Below are positions 7,539 to 16,289 of a stretch of 26,204 nt of DNA, piece after piece. The notes beneath the pieces were generated by a model. The model ran no database searches and was not told the origin of the DNA. It was given only the letters and a program-made list of their open reading frames with translations. Both the position numbers and the translations under genes were made by a program. Within the stretch, counting starts at the first letter, position 1, and each line of letters opens with the position of its first letter. The DNA is from Pseudomonadota bacterium (lineage in GTDB: Bacteria > Pseudomonadota > Gammaproteobacteria > Steroidobacterales > Steroidobacteraceae), in contig QGVD01000056.1 in assembly GCA_003242685.1 (NCBI GenBank), positions 1 to 26,204 on the forward strand, read 5' to 3'.

Positions 7539-8564
7539 TCACTCGAACGTCACGTCGCGCGCGACGTCGGACATGCCCTGGATCCAGGTGCTCCAGCCGG
7601 AGTTCATCCCGTAGGGACTGCGCTGCAGGAACGCGTCGATGCGGCGGATCCGGCCCTTCTCGATCTTGAAGACCTCGGCGATCTGCCACGTCCAGGGCTG
7701 TGCCGGACCGGCCGTCACGGTACGTCCATCCGGCGTCGTGAACGTGCGCGTCGCACCGCCGGAGTGATCGAAGAACACGAACGAGTAGACGATGCCCCGC
7801 TCCTCGTCCACCGCGACGAACCGGCGGTCGCGGATGCGATTGACGAAATGCAGCAGTCCCGACTGGAACTGCTCGAGGCAGCTCCACTGGGCCGAATAGG
7901 TGGTCGAGGTCTTCGGGTCGGGACGCGTCTGTCCGGCCGGCGTGGGCTGGTTCGTCGTCTGGATGCCGTTCTCGCGCCGGTCGCAGTCGTCGGTGAACGG
8001 ATAGTCGCCCCTGCCGTCGTTCTTCTGCATGCCGGTGAAGTACTTATTCGCGGTGGCGATCAGATCCGCGCGCGACATGCGCTCCGCCGGCGGAATCTCC
8101 TCGAGATACACCGGATCGACGGTCATCTGATCGACGCGCGCGCCGGCCTTCTCGTCGCGGATCACGATCTGCTCGATCTGCGTGATCTGCATGTCCTTCA
8201 CCTTGAGGCGCAGCGCGATGAGCGCCGGCGTGCCCTTGTCCGGATCGCGGTGGTCCTCTTCAATCGAGCCGAGGAAGGCGACCTGACCGGCCGGCACGTC
8301 GGTCACGAACAGCCGGTAGCGGCCCTTGGCACGCATCGTGTTCCAGAGCCCGTCGCCGATCATGAGCTCCTGGCCGTCCTCCGTGAAACGCACACCGGGG
8401 GCGAGCGGCACCATCGACGGGTCGTTGGCGATCACGGCATCCAGATACCGGTCGACGAACCCTTCGAGACACGCCCGATCGCAGACTCCATTGGCCCAGG
8501 CCGGAGCTGCGCTTCCCAGCATGGCGATGAGGGCGATCGTTCTGAACGGCTCCGAGATCTTCAT
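7539..8564 (-). CDS. Secreted protein of unknown function, NTF2-like / DUF8021-like
   Basis: A 341-residue protein with a clear signal peptide (hydrophobic residues 8-20, likely cleavage after AWA at 22-24). The mature part begins NGVCDRACLEGFVDRYLDAVIANDPSM, resembling SnoaL/NTF2-like folds that start with a helix and the phrase 'ALAANDPS'. A second similar unit may be present toward the C-terminus (FVNRIRDRRFVAVDEERGIVYSF... and AEVFKIEKGRIRRIDAF). This recalls proteins annotated DUF8021, which occur in bacteria and fungi without an established activity. Several Cys residues (CDRAC, DDCD, WSCLEQF) suggest disulphides in an exported protein. GGGGGA precedes the ATG. It appears to be a single-gene unit with its own terminator. 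The fold assignment is by pattern only. Confidence 0.85.
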   Translation of the reverse strand: MKISEPFRTIALIAMLGSAAPAWANGVCDRACLEGFVDRYLDAVIANDPSMVPLAPGVRFTEDGQELMIGDGLWNTMRAKGRYRLFVTDVPAGQVAFLGSIEEDHRDPDKGTPALIALRLKVKDMQITQIEQIVIRDEKAGARVDQMTVDPVYLEEIPPAERMSRADLIATANKYFTGMQKNDGRGDYPFTDDCDRRENGIQTTNQPTPAGQTRPDPKTSTTYSAQWSCLEQFQSGLLHFVNRIRDRRFVAVDEERGIVYSFVFFDHSGGATRTFTTPDGRTVTAGPAQPWTWQIAEVFKIEKGRIRRIDAFLQRSPYGMNSGWSTWIQGMSDVARDVTFE

Positions 8565-8628
8565 GCTTCCCCCTTTCGGACCGGTGGTTCTTCGTTTTCG
8601 TTCGCTGCGTGCACTGCGGTGCCGGCGA

Positions 8629-8657
8629 TTTATCTCCGACGCACGAGCGGAAGTCCA
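8629..8657 (-). promoter_or_regulatory. Candidate promoter for the secreted DUF8021-like gene
   Basis: On the minus strand TGGACT, a 17-base spacer and GATAAA (4 of 6 matches at each box) lie about 65 bases upstream of the ATG at 8564. This is a weak by-eye prediction. Confidence 0.3.
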
Positions 8658-8664
8658 GCACTGA

Positions 8665-8690
8665 CGCGCGGACCACGGGCCGGTCGCGCG
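8665..8690 (-). terminator. Possible hairpin terminator of the glycogen/trehalose operon
   Basis: CGCGCGGACC and GGTCGCGCG pair as a 9-bp stem with one bulged G and a 7-base loop, about 40 bases beyond the last stop codon of the operon. There is no T-run after it on the minus strand, so it may only be a strong structure, and termination may need Rho. The 164-base gap holds nothing else apart from the candidate promoter of the next gene. Confidence 0.35.
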
Positions 8691-8728
8691 GCGCTGCTCA
8701 CCGCGCTGACGTCCGTATGGCGGCGCGT

Positions 8729-9196
8729 TCAGGAGCGCCTGTCGGTGTTCTCGTAATCGTGCTCGGCCGTGAGTGCATAGCGGTCAGGCGGCGGATTCGC
8801 AGGCGGCGGCGCGCCCGGGACGCCTCGCGTGCCTTCCACGCTCGCGAGGACTCGCTCGAGCTGTGCGCGGATGAGCGCCGATTCACGCTCCACGGTCTCG
8901 CGAAGCTGGCGGATGCGCGACTCTTCGGCTTCGTCGGCGCGCAACCGATGGCGCTCGAGCTCCTGCGTGAGCATGCGCCGTTCGCGGTTCCACGCATGAC
9001 GGCTCAGCGCGTGCAACGCATAGTCGAGCGCGAGAACCACGCCGACCACGGACAGCAGCATCGCACCGAGCGGCGCGGTCACTTCCGCCACGAGCAGATT
9101 GATCCGCGCGGGGCGCGAGATCTCGCCCCAGTTCGCGAGCACGAGCACGGCCAGGATGAGAAAGACGATCAGATAGACGACTGTACGGGGCCTCAC
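8729..9196 (-). CDS. Small inner-membrane protein, LapA-domain-like (DUF1049-like)
   Basis: A 155-residue membrane protein. Residues 6-23 (VVYLIVFLILAVLVLANW) and about 42-62 (PLGAMLLSVVGVVLALDYALH) form two helices joined by a short loop with the hydrophobic stretch INLLVAEV, the layout of LapA/DUF1049 domains linked to envelope or LPS assembly. Residues about 66-120 are highly charged and likely coiled coil (RERRMLTQELERHRLRADEA). The tail (121-155) is Pro/Gly-rich and acidic. The start is GTG 9196, whose GTGA overlaps the malQ::treY stop, so it is translationally coupled to the end of the glucan/trehalose operon. A longer open frame upstream exists but falls inside treY and is not supported. 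Its role in this pathway is unknown; a membrane tether or an unrelated hitchhiker are both possible. Confidence 0.75.
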   Translation of the reverse strand: MRPRTVVYLIVFLILAVLVLANWGEISRPARINLLVAEVTAPLGAMLLSVVGVVLALDYALHALSRHAWNRERRMLTQELERHRLRADEAEESRIRQLRETVERESALIRAQLERVLASVEGTRGVPGAPPPANPPPDRYALTAEHDYENTDRRS

Positions 9197-12100
9197 GGCT
9201 GTCCCTCTTCGGTCCGGACGTTGATCGACGCCGTCGCTGCGGCATCCATCGCGCCGGTGAGCAGCGCGACGGGAAACGCAGCGAGTGCCTCGGCGACGAG
9301 CAGCACCCGCCGGGACTCGAGCTCGCGGACGGCCACGCGCACGCCGTCGAATACGTTCTCGAGCGCCGCGGATGCGAGCTTCGCCGGCAGCTCGACGCCC
9401 GTATCCTGCCACGTATCGCGCCCGAGCGGCGGTTCCGGGCTGCCCGCGAGCAGCCGGGAGTAGAGCCGCGGGATCAGCACGACGGCGAGCTCACCCCTGC
9501 GGCGGCGCGCGTAAGCGCAGAGATGCGCAGCGCGCGGACCGATCGTGCGCAGCGGCAGATACTCGCCGTCGCGGAACAGCGCCTCGTGGGCGCGGCGGAA
9601 CTCGAGCGTCCGGCTCGTGACGAAGAGCTTCGCCCGGTCGTCCTGCGGGCTCGCGGCGAGCGCGCGCAGCTTCGCTGCGAGCTCGGCCTGCGTGAGACCC
9701 GCCCACTGGTGGATCTCCCCGAGGAGCGTCCGGCGCCGTGCGTAGTCGACGGGCCGGCGGTTGTCGGGATCGACCAGCGAGAAGTCCCACAGCTCGTTGC
9801 CCTGGTAGATGTCGGGAACGCCGGGCGCGGTGAGCTTGCAGAGCGTCTGCGAAAGACCGTTGAGGGCGCCGAAGCGGGCGACCTTGCGCTCGAGCTGCAG
9901 GAAATCGGGGAGAAAGAGATTGCCCTCGCGCGGATCGAGCAGCGCCTGCACGAACTGCCGCAGCGCCTCCTCGTACTGCGCATCGGGACGCGACCAGCTC
10001 GTCTGCAGCTTCGCCTCGCGCGCGGCCTTCAGCATGTAGGTCTCGATGCGCTCGCGGTACTGCACGAGCGCGTCGCCTCGAGGATCTTCGTGTGGCCAGG
10101 TGCCGAGAAGTGTCTGGTAGAGCAGGTACTCGTCGTTCCGCGACGGAGCGGGCTCGCCGTTCACTTCGCGCTTGCGCGAGCGGTTGATGCGGCTCCAGCG
10201 CTCGAGCGCGTCGCGCCATTGCCCCGGCATCTCGGACAGCACGGCGATGCGGGCGCGTACGTCCTCGGAGCGCTTGGTGTCGTGCGTCGAGGTCGAGAGC
10301 ATCTCGTGCGGCCAGCGCCGCGCGCGCTGGCGCGCGTCTCCGTGAAAGGCCCGGACCGTGATGCCGAACGTGTCCGGCTCGCCGCCGACCTCGTTGAGTG
10401 CGACGAGGCGGTTGAAGCGGTAGAGGGCGGTGTCTTCCACGCCCTTGGCGGCTGCCGGCGCCGTGACCTGCTGGAACTTGCGCGCGAAGGCGTGCACCTG
10501 CTGTGCCGACTCCTCGTCGGGCGTTTCGAGCTCGGTGAGGAGAGCGGCGCGCACGAAGTCGAAGACTTCCTGATCGACGGCGGTCGTGCGTGCGCGGGCA
10601 CAGGCCACCGCCCAGTCGATGTATCTGCGGTCCTCGGCGGAAGCGCCGTCGCCCACGTAGGTGCGGTACACCGGAAAGCAGGCGATCACCTCGGCGAGCG
10701 CCTGCCTGAGACTCGCCCGCGTGAAGTCGCGCGTGCGGGGATTCGCGCGCGCGATGCGTGCGAGCTGATTTGCAACGACGCTGAGCTCGGCGGCGAGCGA
10801 GGTGCGCAGGATCAGATGCTTCGCGTCGTAGACGACGTCGCTCCAGACGGGCTTCTCGCCGATGAACGCGCGATAGATGCGGTCGAAGCGCGACCGGGCC
10901 GCCGAGTCGACGAGGAGCCCCGTCGCGACGTTCGCGAAGTGGTATCCCGTCGTGCCGTGCACGGGCCAGTCTTCGGGCAGCCGCTCGAAGCTCGCGGTGA
11001 TCTTCTCGGCGAGGAGGTAGAGCGGCAGGGCGCGCTTCGCGTGCGTCACGGGCGCCGATCCGCTCAAAGCCGCCATGCGGTCCTGCAGGCGCTGGAAGTA
11101 CTGCCGCGGATCGTAGAGGCCGTCGGGGTGATCGACGCGCAGACCCGCGACCCTGCCTTTCTTCAGGAGATCGAACACCAGGCGGTGCGTGGCCTCGAAC
11201 ACCGCCTCGTTCTCCATGCGCAGCGCCGCGAGCTCGTTCACGTCGAAGAAGCGGCGGTAGTTGATCTCGTCCGCCGCGACTCGCCAGAAAGCGAGCCGGT
11301 AGGCCTGAGCTTCCAGCAGCTCGTGCAGCGGTTCGAAGCTCGCGGGACGGCCGGGCTCGCCGGCGAAGCTGCGCACTGCCGCTTCGATCGCGGTGCAGAG
11401 CTCGGGGTGCTCCGCACAGAGCGCGGCGAGGCGCCGCTTGTGGACTTCCTTGTCGCGGTTGCGCTCGGCGACCGCGGCCGGATCGGTGTTCTCGCGCGCC
11501 GGAAGATGACCGAAGGCGGCGATCAGACTCTCGAACTCCGCGCGCCACGGCCGTGCGGCGCCGTTCGTCACCGCGCTGGTGCCTGCCGGCTCCGGAGGCG
11601 CGATGCGGAGGGCGATCTCGAGGATGCGCGGATACAGCCGCGGATCGATGGGGAAGCGATGGTCGTGGTAGCAGACGGCGAAGGAGCCTCGCTCGCGTTC
11701 GAAACGGAGCTCGAGCTCACCGCTCTCGAGAACGACGCCGTACTGATCGCCGAGCACGGGCACCAGCACCTTGTGCGCGAGCGCAGGGTCGCTCGGCAGC
11801 CAGTCGATGTCGAAGAACTGCGCGTAGACCGAGGCCTCGCCGTTCTCGAGCACGTCCATCCACCATGGGTTGTCCGCGCCCATGATCCCGACGTGATTCG
11901 GCACGATGTCGAGAATCTGTCCGAGCCCGTGCGCGCGCAGCGCGTCGCAGAAACGTTCGAAGTCCTCCGGGCTGCCGATCTCCGGGTTGAGCGCGTTGTG
12001 ATCCACGACGTCGTAGCCGTGCGTGCTCCCCGGGCGCGCACGGAAGTACGGCGAGCAGTAGACGTGGCTCATGCCGAGCGCGGCGAGATAGGGCACGACC

Positions 12101-14403
12101 TCCGTCGCCGCCGCGAACGTGAACTCTCGATTGAGCTGCAGGCGGTAGGTCGCGCGTGGCACGATGGCCGCCGGCGGGGCGGATGCGCGTGCGGTGCGCG
12201 GCCGCGGCGACGGCCGCTCGCGGCGCATCGTCTCGGTGAGCGTGAGAAAGCGCTCGTCGCGTCCCAGGCTCTCGATGTCGAGCGGGAGCTTGCGCCGCCA
12301 GTTGGGATGGAGATCGTCGGTCGTGCCCGGGAGATTCACCTGATCGAGAACGCCCATCACGTCCTCGAGCTGGATCGTCATCAGCCTCGCGGGAGTGCGG
12401 GCGACGAAGGCGTGCACGTTGCACGCGAGCGCCGGCGTCATCGTGGGCACCGAGCCGGGATCGACAGTTGCGCCCGGCGGCAGCAGACCTTCGGCGTCGA
12501 GCGCGATGAGGAGCTGGGCCCGCGCCTGGGCGCGCGCGACGATCTGCTTCTGGCGGATCTCCTCGCTCGGGAACTGTCCGAGCTCCTGGCGCACGATCAG
12601 ATCGCGGCCTTCCCAGAAGCCCGCGAGCGTCGGCAGGTCGTGCGTCGACACGGCCGCGAGTGCCTGGGCGGGATACTCGTCGGGCGCGAGGAATCGTCCG
12701 TCCTCGTCGCGCTCGAAGATGAGCAGCCGGTAGGACAGCACGCCGTAGCGCCGGAGCGCCTCGCGCACTTCCGCGGCGACCGTGCCGAGATCCTCGCCGA
12801 CCACGAGGCAGGAGTTGCGCTGGCTCTCGAGCGCGACGATGCCGAGCAGATCGTGAAGGGGATACCGCACATATGCGCCCTCGGCGGGCGAGGCGCCGAG
12901 CGGCACCCAGTAGAGCCGGTGCAGCATCATGACGTGATCGATGCGCACCGCGCCGTTGTGGCGCATCGTCGAACGGAGCAGGGCGATGATCGGCGCGTAG
13001 CCGGTTTCCTGCAGCCGCTCGGCAATGAAGGGCGGCAGTCCCCAGTCCTGGCCTGCCGGATTGAACTCGTCGGGCGGTGCACCGATGCTCACGCCGCTCG
13101 CGAGCGCGCGCTGATTCATCCAGCTCTCCGAGCCGCCGCGATCCATCGAGACCGCGAGGTCCCCGTAGAGTCCGACGCCCGTGCGCAGCTCCAGGGCGCG
13201 CGCGCCGAGCTCCGCGAGCTGCAGCTCGGCCTGCCACTGCAGATACGCGTAGAACTCGACGCGCTCGCGGTTCTCCTCGCGGAAGCGCCGCACCGCGGGT
13301 GAGTCCGGATCGCGATACTCCTCGGGCCACACCGGCCAGCCCCAGATCCGAGGGTCCTCGCGGTGCAGCTTCTCCTGCAGCGCCTCGAACGTGGCGTGCA
13401 GCTCGAGCGGCCGTCCGCGCTCCTCGAGAAAGCGGCGGAAGGCGCGCGCGCGAGGCGTATCCCGCGCGAGGTGCCGTTCGCGGAAACAGGCGTACGCGAG
13501 CTCGAAGGCGCCGCGCTTGATCTCCGCGACTGCCGTGTAGTCGACGAGCTCGCGCGCGCGCAGCTCCGCGAGCCGCCGCTGGAGCTCCGCCGACCCCGCC
13601 ATCGCGCGCGCGGCTTCGGACTCTCTGAAGTCCTCGATGCGTTCCGGATCGAGATACAGGGTCTGCAGAAACAGGCGATTCGACGGGCTGTAGGGACTCG
13701 CGCGCTCGGGGGCATGCGGGAAGAGCGCATGCAGCGGGCTGATCCCGATCACGCCGGCGCCGCGTGCCGCCCATTGCTCCAGTGTCGCCCGCAGATCGGT
13801 GAAGTCGCCGATGCCCCAGTTGCGCTGCGAGCGCAGCGCGTAGACCTGCAGCGCAGGTCCCCAGACGCGTCCCTTGCCGCGCACGGCTTCCGGCTCGAAG
13901 CAGCGCTCCGGCGTGACGATGTACGTGAGCTCGGCGAGCGAGCCGCCGTCGCGCACGAGCCGGACGCGGTGATAACCGAGCGCCGCGCGCGGCAGCTCGA
14001 GCCGCCACGCGACGTGCGGCACACTATCGACATCGGCGTCCTCGAGCCGCTCGAGGCCGTCCGGGACGAGCACGTGCGATTCCTGTCTGCCGTCCTCGTG
14101 CGTCAGCTGCAGCTCGAGGGGCGCGTTGCGCTCCGCCGCTGGGAGACGCAGCACGGTACGCGCCGGCAGATCCTTCTCTCGCACGACGACGACGAGCGGC
14201 AGAGGGCGGCGCCACAGACGCCTGCGGCGCTCGATGAGCGCTTCCTGCACACGGAGATCGTCGTCGGCTGCGACGCCCATCGCGCGCAGCAGGGCGCGCA
14301 GGCTCGACTCGGGTACTTGGTGCTCGCGTTCGAAGACGTCGCGCCACGTCGGCTCGATGCCGTGCTCGAGCGCGAGGCGCCTGAGGCCCTCGATGTCGCT
14401 CAC
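9193..14403 (-). CDS. malQ-treY: MalQ::TreY fusion: 4-alpha-glucanotransferase / maltooligosyl trehalose synthase
   Basis: A 1736-residue bifunctional enzyme. Residues 1 to about 718 are MalQ (GH77, amylomaltase), with an N-terminal extension before WGPALQVYALRS, nucleophile Asp489 (AVRIDHVM), acid/base Glu in VVGEDLGTV and the third Asp in VSTHDLPTL. A Pro/Arg/Ala-rich linker (about 719-748, RPSPRPRTARASAPPA) leads to TreY (GH13_26) from about residue 750 (ATYRLQLNREFTF), with nucleophile Asp1091 (GLRVDHPDGLYDP), Glu in LLAEKITASF and Asp in STSTHDTKR. MalQ disproportionates short maltodextrins; TreY converts the reducing-end alpha-1,4 bond to alpha,alpha-1,1, giving maltooligosyl trehalose. 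Both sets of catalytic residues are visible, so both should work. GTG 14403 overlaps the treZ stop (GTGA). No frameshift is needed to read through the junction, so the fusion is real in this sequence. Confidence 0.95.
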   Translation of the reverse strand: MSDIEGLRRLALEHGIEPTWRDVFEREHQVPESSLRALLRAMGVAADDDLRVQEALIERRRRLWRRPLPLVVVVREKDLPARTVLRLPAAERNAPLELQLTHEDGRQESHVLVPDGLERLEDADVDSVPHVAWRLELPRAALGYHRVRLVRDGGSLAELTYIVTPERCFEPEAVRGKGRVWGPALQVYALRSQRNWGIGDFTDLRATLEQWAARGAGVIGISPLHALFPHAPERASPYSPSNRLFLQTLYLDPERIEDFRESEAARAMAGSAELQRRLAELRARELVDYTAVAEIKRGAFELAYACFRERHLARDTPRARAFRRFLEERGRPLELHATFEALQEKLHREDPRIWGWPVWPEEYRDPDSPAVRRFREENRERVEFYAYLQWQAELQLAELGARALELRTGVGLYGDLAVSMDRGGSESWMNQRALASGVSIGAPPDEFNPAGQDWGLPPFIAERLQETGYAPIIALLRSTMRHNGAVRIDHVMMLHRLYWVPLGASPAEGAYVRYPLHDLLGIVALESQRNSCLVVGEDLGTVAAEVREALRRYGVLSYRLLIFERDEDGRFLAPDEYPAQALAAVSTHDLPTLAGFWEGRDLIVRQELGQFPSEEIRQKQIVARAQARAQLLIALDAEGLLPPGATVDPGSVPTMTPALACNVHAFVARTPARLMTIQLEDVMGVLDQVNLPGTTDDLHPNWRRKLPLDIESLGRDERFLTLTETMRRERPSPRPRTARASAPPAAIVPRATYRLQLNREFTFAAATEVVPYLAALGMSHVYCSPYFRARPGSTHGYDVVDHNALNPEIGSPEDFERFCDALRAHGLGQILDIVPNHVGIMGADNPWWMDVLENGEASVYAQFFDIDWLPSDPALAHKVLVPVLGDQYGVVLESGELELRFERERGSFAVCYHDHRFPIDPRLYPRILEIALRIAPPEPAGTSAVTNGAARPWRAEFESLIAAFGHLPARENTDPAAVAERNRDKEVHKRRLAALCAEHPELCTAIEAAVRSFAGEPGRPASFEPLHELLEAQAYRLAFWRVAADEINYRRFFDVNELAALRMENEAVFEATHRLVFDLLKKGRVAGLRVDHPDGLYDPRQYFQRLQDRMAALSGSAPVTHAKRALPLYLLAEKITASFERLPEDWPVHGTTGYHFANVATGLLVDSAARSRFDRIYRAFIGEKPVWSDVVYDAKHLILRTSLAAELSVVANQLARIARANPRTRDFTRASLRQALAEVIACFPVYRTYVGDGASAEDRRYIDWAVACARARTTAVDQEVFDFVRAALLTELETPDEESAQQVHAFARKFQQVTAPAAAKGVEDTALYRFNRLVALNEVGGEPDTFGITVRAFHGDARQRARRWPHEMLSTSTHDTKRSEDVRARIAVLSEMPGQWRDALERWSRINRSRKREVNGEPAPSRNDEYLLYQTLLGTWPHEDPRGDALVQYRERIETYMLKAAREAKLQTSWSRPDAQYEEALRQFVQALLDPREGNLFLPDFLQLERKVARFGALNGLSQTLCKLTAPGVPDIYQGNELWDFSLVDPDNRRPVDYARRRTLLGEIHQWAGLTQAELAAKLRALAASPQDDRAKLFVTSRTLEFRRAHEALFRDGEYLPLRTIGPRAAHLCAYARRRRGELAVVLIPRLYSRLLAGSPEPPLGRDTWQDTGVELPAKLASAALENVFDGVRVAVRELESRRVLLVAEALAAFPVALLTGAMDAAATASINVRTEEGQP

Positions 14404-16289
14404 CGTGTGCTCTCCCTCGACGCCTCATGCGTCCTTCGCGCAGTGTGCAGCGTCCGCTCGGCCACGTCAGACTCCAGGAGCCACGTGACGCTCCAGGGCT
14501 CGAGCGTGCCCGATACGCGGTCCGCCGGGCGAGTGCTGAAGATCACGCGCGCACCTGCGACGCCCGGAGCCCGGCAGGCGTGAGGCGTGAGGTTGGCGAG
14601 CAGCCGCAGCGCCGAGCCGTCGGAGAGGCGCCAGCCGACAGTGAACGCGCCGTGCTCGCTGAGAATGGTGCTGCCGGCTCCCGTGATCCGCGGAATGCGG
14701 GGAACGATCTCGCGCCTTCGGACCGCGAGCAGCTCGCGGTGCCGCTCGAGCCAGCGTGCGTGAGGAGGCTGAGGGATCTCTTCCCAGCGCAGGCGCGCGC
14801 GATCGAGAGTCTCCGGCACCACTGGATCGGGCACCGTGGCCCATACCGCGTCGTCGCGGAAGCGCACGAAGCGCGCGAACTCGCGGCGCCGGCCCTCGCG
14901 CACGCTGCGCGCGAGCTCGGGGCCGAAGTCACAGAAATACGGGAAAGGCTGTGACGCCGCCCATTCCTCGCCCATGAAGAGGAGGGGCGGTGACGGTTGG
15001 AGCAGCAGCAGCGCCGCCGCCGCGAACAGCGCGTCCTCGTTCTTCACGAGATGGGCGAGCCGCTCGCCGTAGGCGCGATTGCCGATCTGGTCGTGATTCT
15101 GGAGAAAGACCACGAACGCGGTGGGCGGCAGATGGGCGCTCGGCTCGCCCCGCGCACGACCCTCGTGCGCCGACTCCTCGCCCTGGTACGCGAAGCCTTC
15201 GGTGAGACAGCGCGCCAGCAGGCCGTGGACGTCGTGCGCGTAATCCGCGTAGTAACCGTCGTGCTCGCCGGTGAGCACGACGTGCACGCAGTGATGGAAA
15301 TCGTCGTTCCACTGCGCGTCGAACGTCTCCGCACCGCCGGGTGCGCCCAGCAGATGCGCCTGGTTCGCCGCGTTCTCGAGCACGAGATATCTGGGGCGCT
15401 GCGCGCCCGGGCCTGCGCGCAGCCGCCGCGCGAGCTCGGTGAGGATGTGCGGCGTGCTGTCGTCGCAGATCGCGTGCACGGCGTCGAAACGCAGCCCGTC
15501 GAAGTTGAACTCCTCGAGCCAGTAGAGCGCGTTGTGCACGAAGAACTCGCGGACCGTGCGGCTGTGCTCGCCGTCGAAGTTGATCGCCGCGCCCCACGGC
15601 GTGTGATGCCGCTCGGTGAAGAACTGCGGCGCGTACGCATGCAGATAATTGCCCTCGGGGCCGAAGTGGTTGTAGACGACGTCGAGCATGACCGCGAGCC
15701 CGCGGCGATGGGCGGCGTCGACGAGCGACTTCAGCGCCTCGGGCGATCCGTAGGCGGCATCGGGTGCGAAGGGCAGCACGCCGTCGTAGCCCCAGCCCCT
15801 GCGCCCCGGAAAGTCGGCGACCGGCATGAGCTCGAGCGTCGTCACGCCGAGCGTTACGAGGTGATCCAGCCGGCGCTCGACGCCTTCGAACGTGCCTTCC
15901 GGCGAGAAAGCGCCGACGTGAATCTCGTAGATGACCGACTCGTGCCAGGGTCTGCCGCGCCAGCCGGCGTCGCGCCATCGATAACGTTCCGGATCGACGA
16001 CGGCGCTCGGCCCGTGGACGTCCTCGGGATTGAGGCGCGATGCCGGATCGGGGACCTCGATCCCGCCGTCGATGCGGTACCTGTAGCGAGTGCCTTCGCG
16101 CGCCTCCGGGACCAGGCGCTCGAACCAGCCGTCCGCGAGCGCGTGCATCTCGATGTGTCGCGGCGTGTCCGCATCGTAGAGCACCAGCTCTATGCGGCGC
16201 GCCGCCGGCGCCCAGAGCCGGAAGCGCACACCGCCCTTCGGCAGGGCTTGCGCGCCGAAGGGCATCGAGTGCCGTCGTGTGAGCGTCAT
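14400..16289 (-). CDS. treZ: Malto-oligosyltrehalose trehalohydrolase
   Basis: A 629-residue TreZ (GH13_10), which hydrolyses the alpha-1,4 bond next to the trehalosyl end made by TreY and releases free trehalose. An N-terminal CBM48-type domain (VRFRLWAPAARRIELVLYD) precedes the barrel. Conserved segments are WHESVIYEIHVGAFSPEGTF, ELMPVADFPGRRGWGYDG and DVVYNHFGPEGNY. Nucleophile Asp269 is in GLRFDAVHA, acid/base Glu305 in LVLENAANQA, and the third Asp in LQNHDQIGNRA. The length is typical (about 580-630). ATG 16289 overlaps the glgX stop (ATGA) and the treZ stop overlaps the malQ::treY GTG, so all three are translationally coupled. Family GlgX versus TreZ is settled by the short N-domain and the ENAANQA/QNHDQIGNRA pattern. 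Confidence 0.95.
   Translation of the reverse strand: MTLTRRHSMPFGAQALPKGGVRFRLWAPAARRIELVLYDADTPRHIEMHALADGWFERLVPEAREGTRYRYRIDGGIEVPDPASRLNPEDVHGPSAVVDPERYRWRDAGWRGRPWHESVIYEIHVGAFSPEGTFEGVERRLDHLVTLGVTTLELMPVADFPGRRGWGYDGVLPFAPDAAYGSPEALKSLVDAAHRRGLAVMLDVVYNHFGPEGNYLHAYAPQFFTERHHTPWGAAINFDGEHSRTVREFFVHNALYWLEEFNFDGLRFDAVHAICDDSTPHILTELARRLRAGPGAQRPRYLVLENAANQAHLLGAPGGAETFDAQWNDDFHHCVHVVLTGEHDGYYADYAHDVHGLLARCLTEGFAYQGEESAHEGRARGEPSAHLPPTAFVVFLQNHDQIGNRAYGERLAHLVKNEDALFAAAALLLLQPSPPLLFMGEEWAASQPFPYFCDFGPELARSVREGRRREFARFVRFRDDAVWATVPDPVVPETLDRARLRWEEIPQPPHARWLERHRELLAVRRREIVPRIPRITGAGSTILSEHGAFTVGWRLSDGSALRLLANLTPHACRAPGVAGARVIFSTRPADRVSGTLEPWSVTWLLESDVAERTLHTARRTHEASRESTR

Noticed and set aside
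8729..9412. 227-residue version of the LapA-like protein
   Set aside because: The extra N-terminal part falls inside treY and is Arg/Ala-rich shadow sequence. GTG 9196 is followed directly by the first hydrophobic helix and gives the recurrent 4-base overlap.
9523..13302. 1259-codon open frame antisense to malQ::treY
   Set aside because: Same reasoning; both catalytic sets lie on the minus strand and the antisense product has no recognisable domain.
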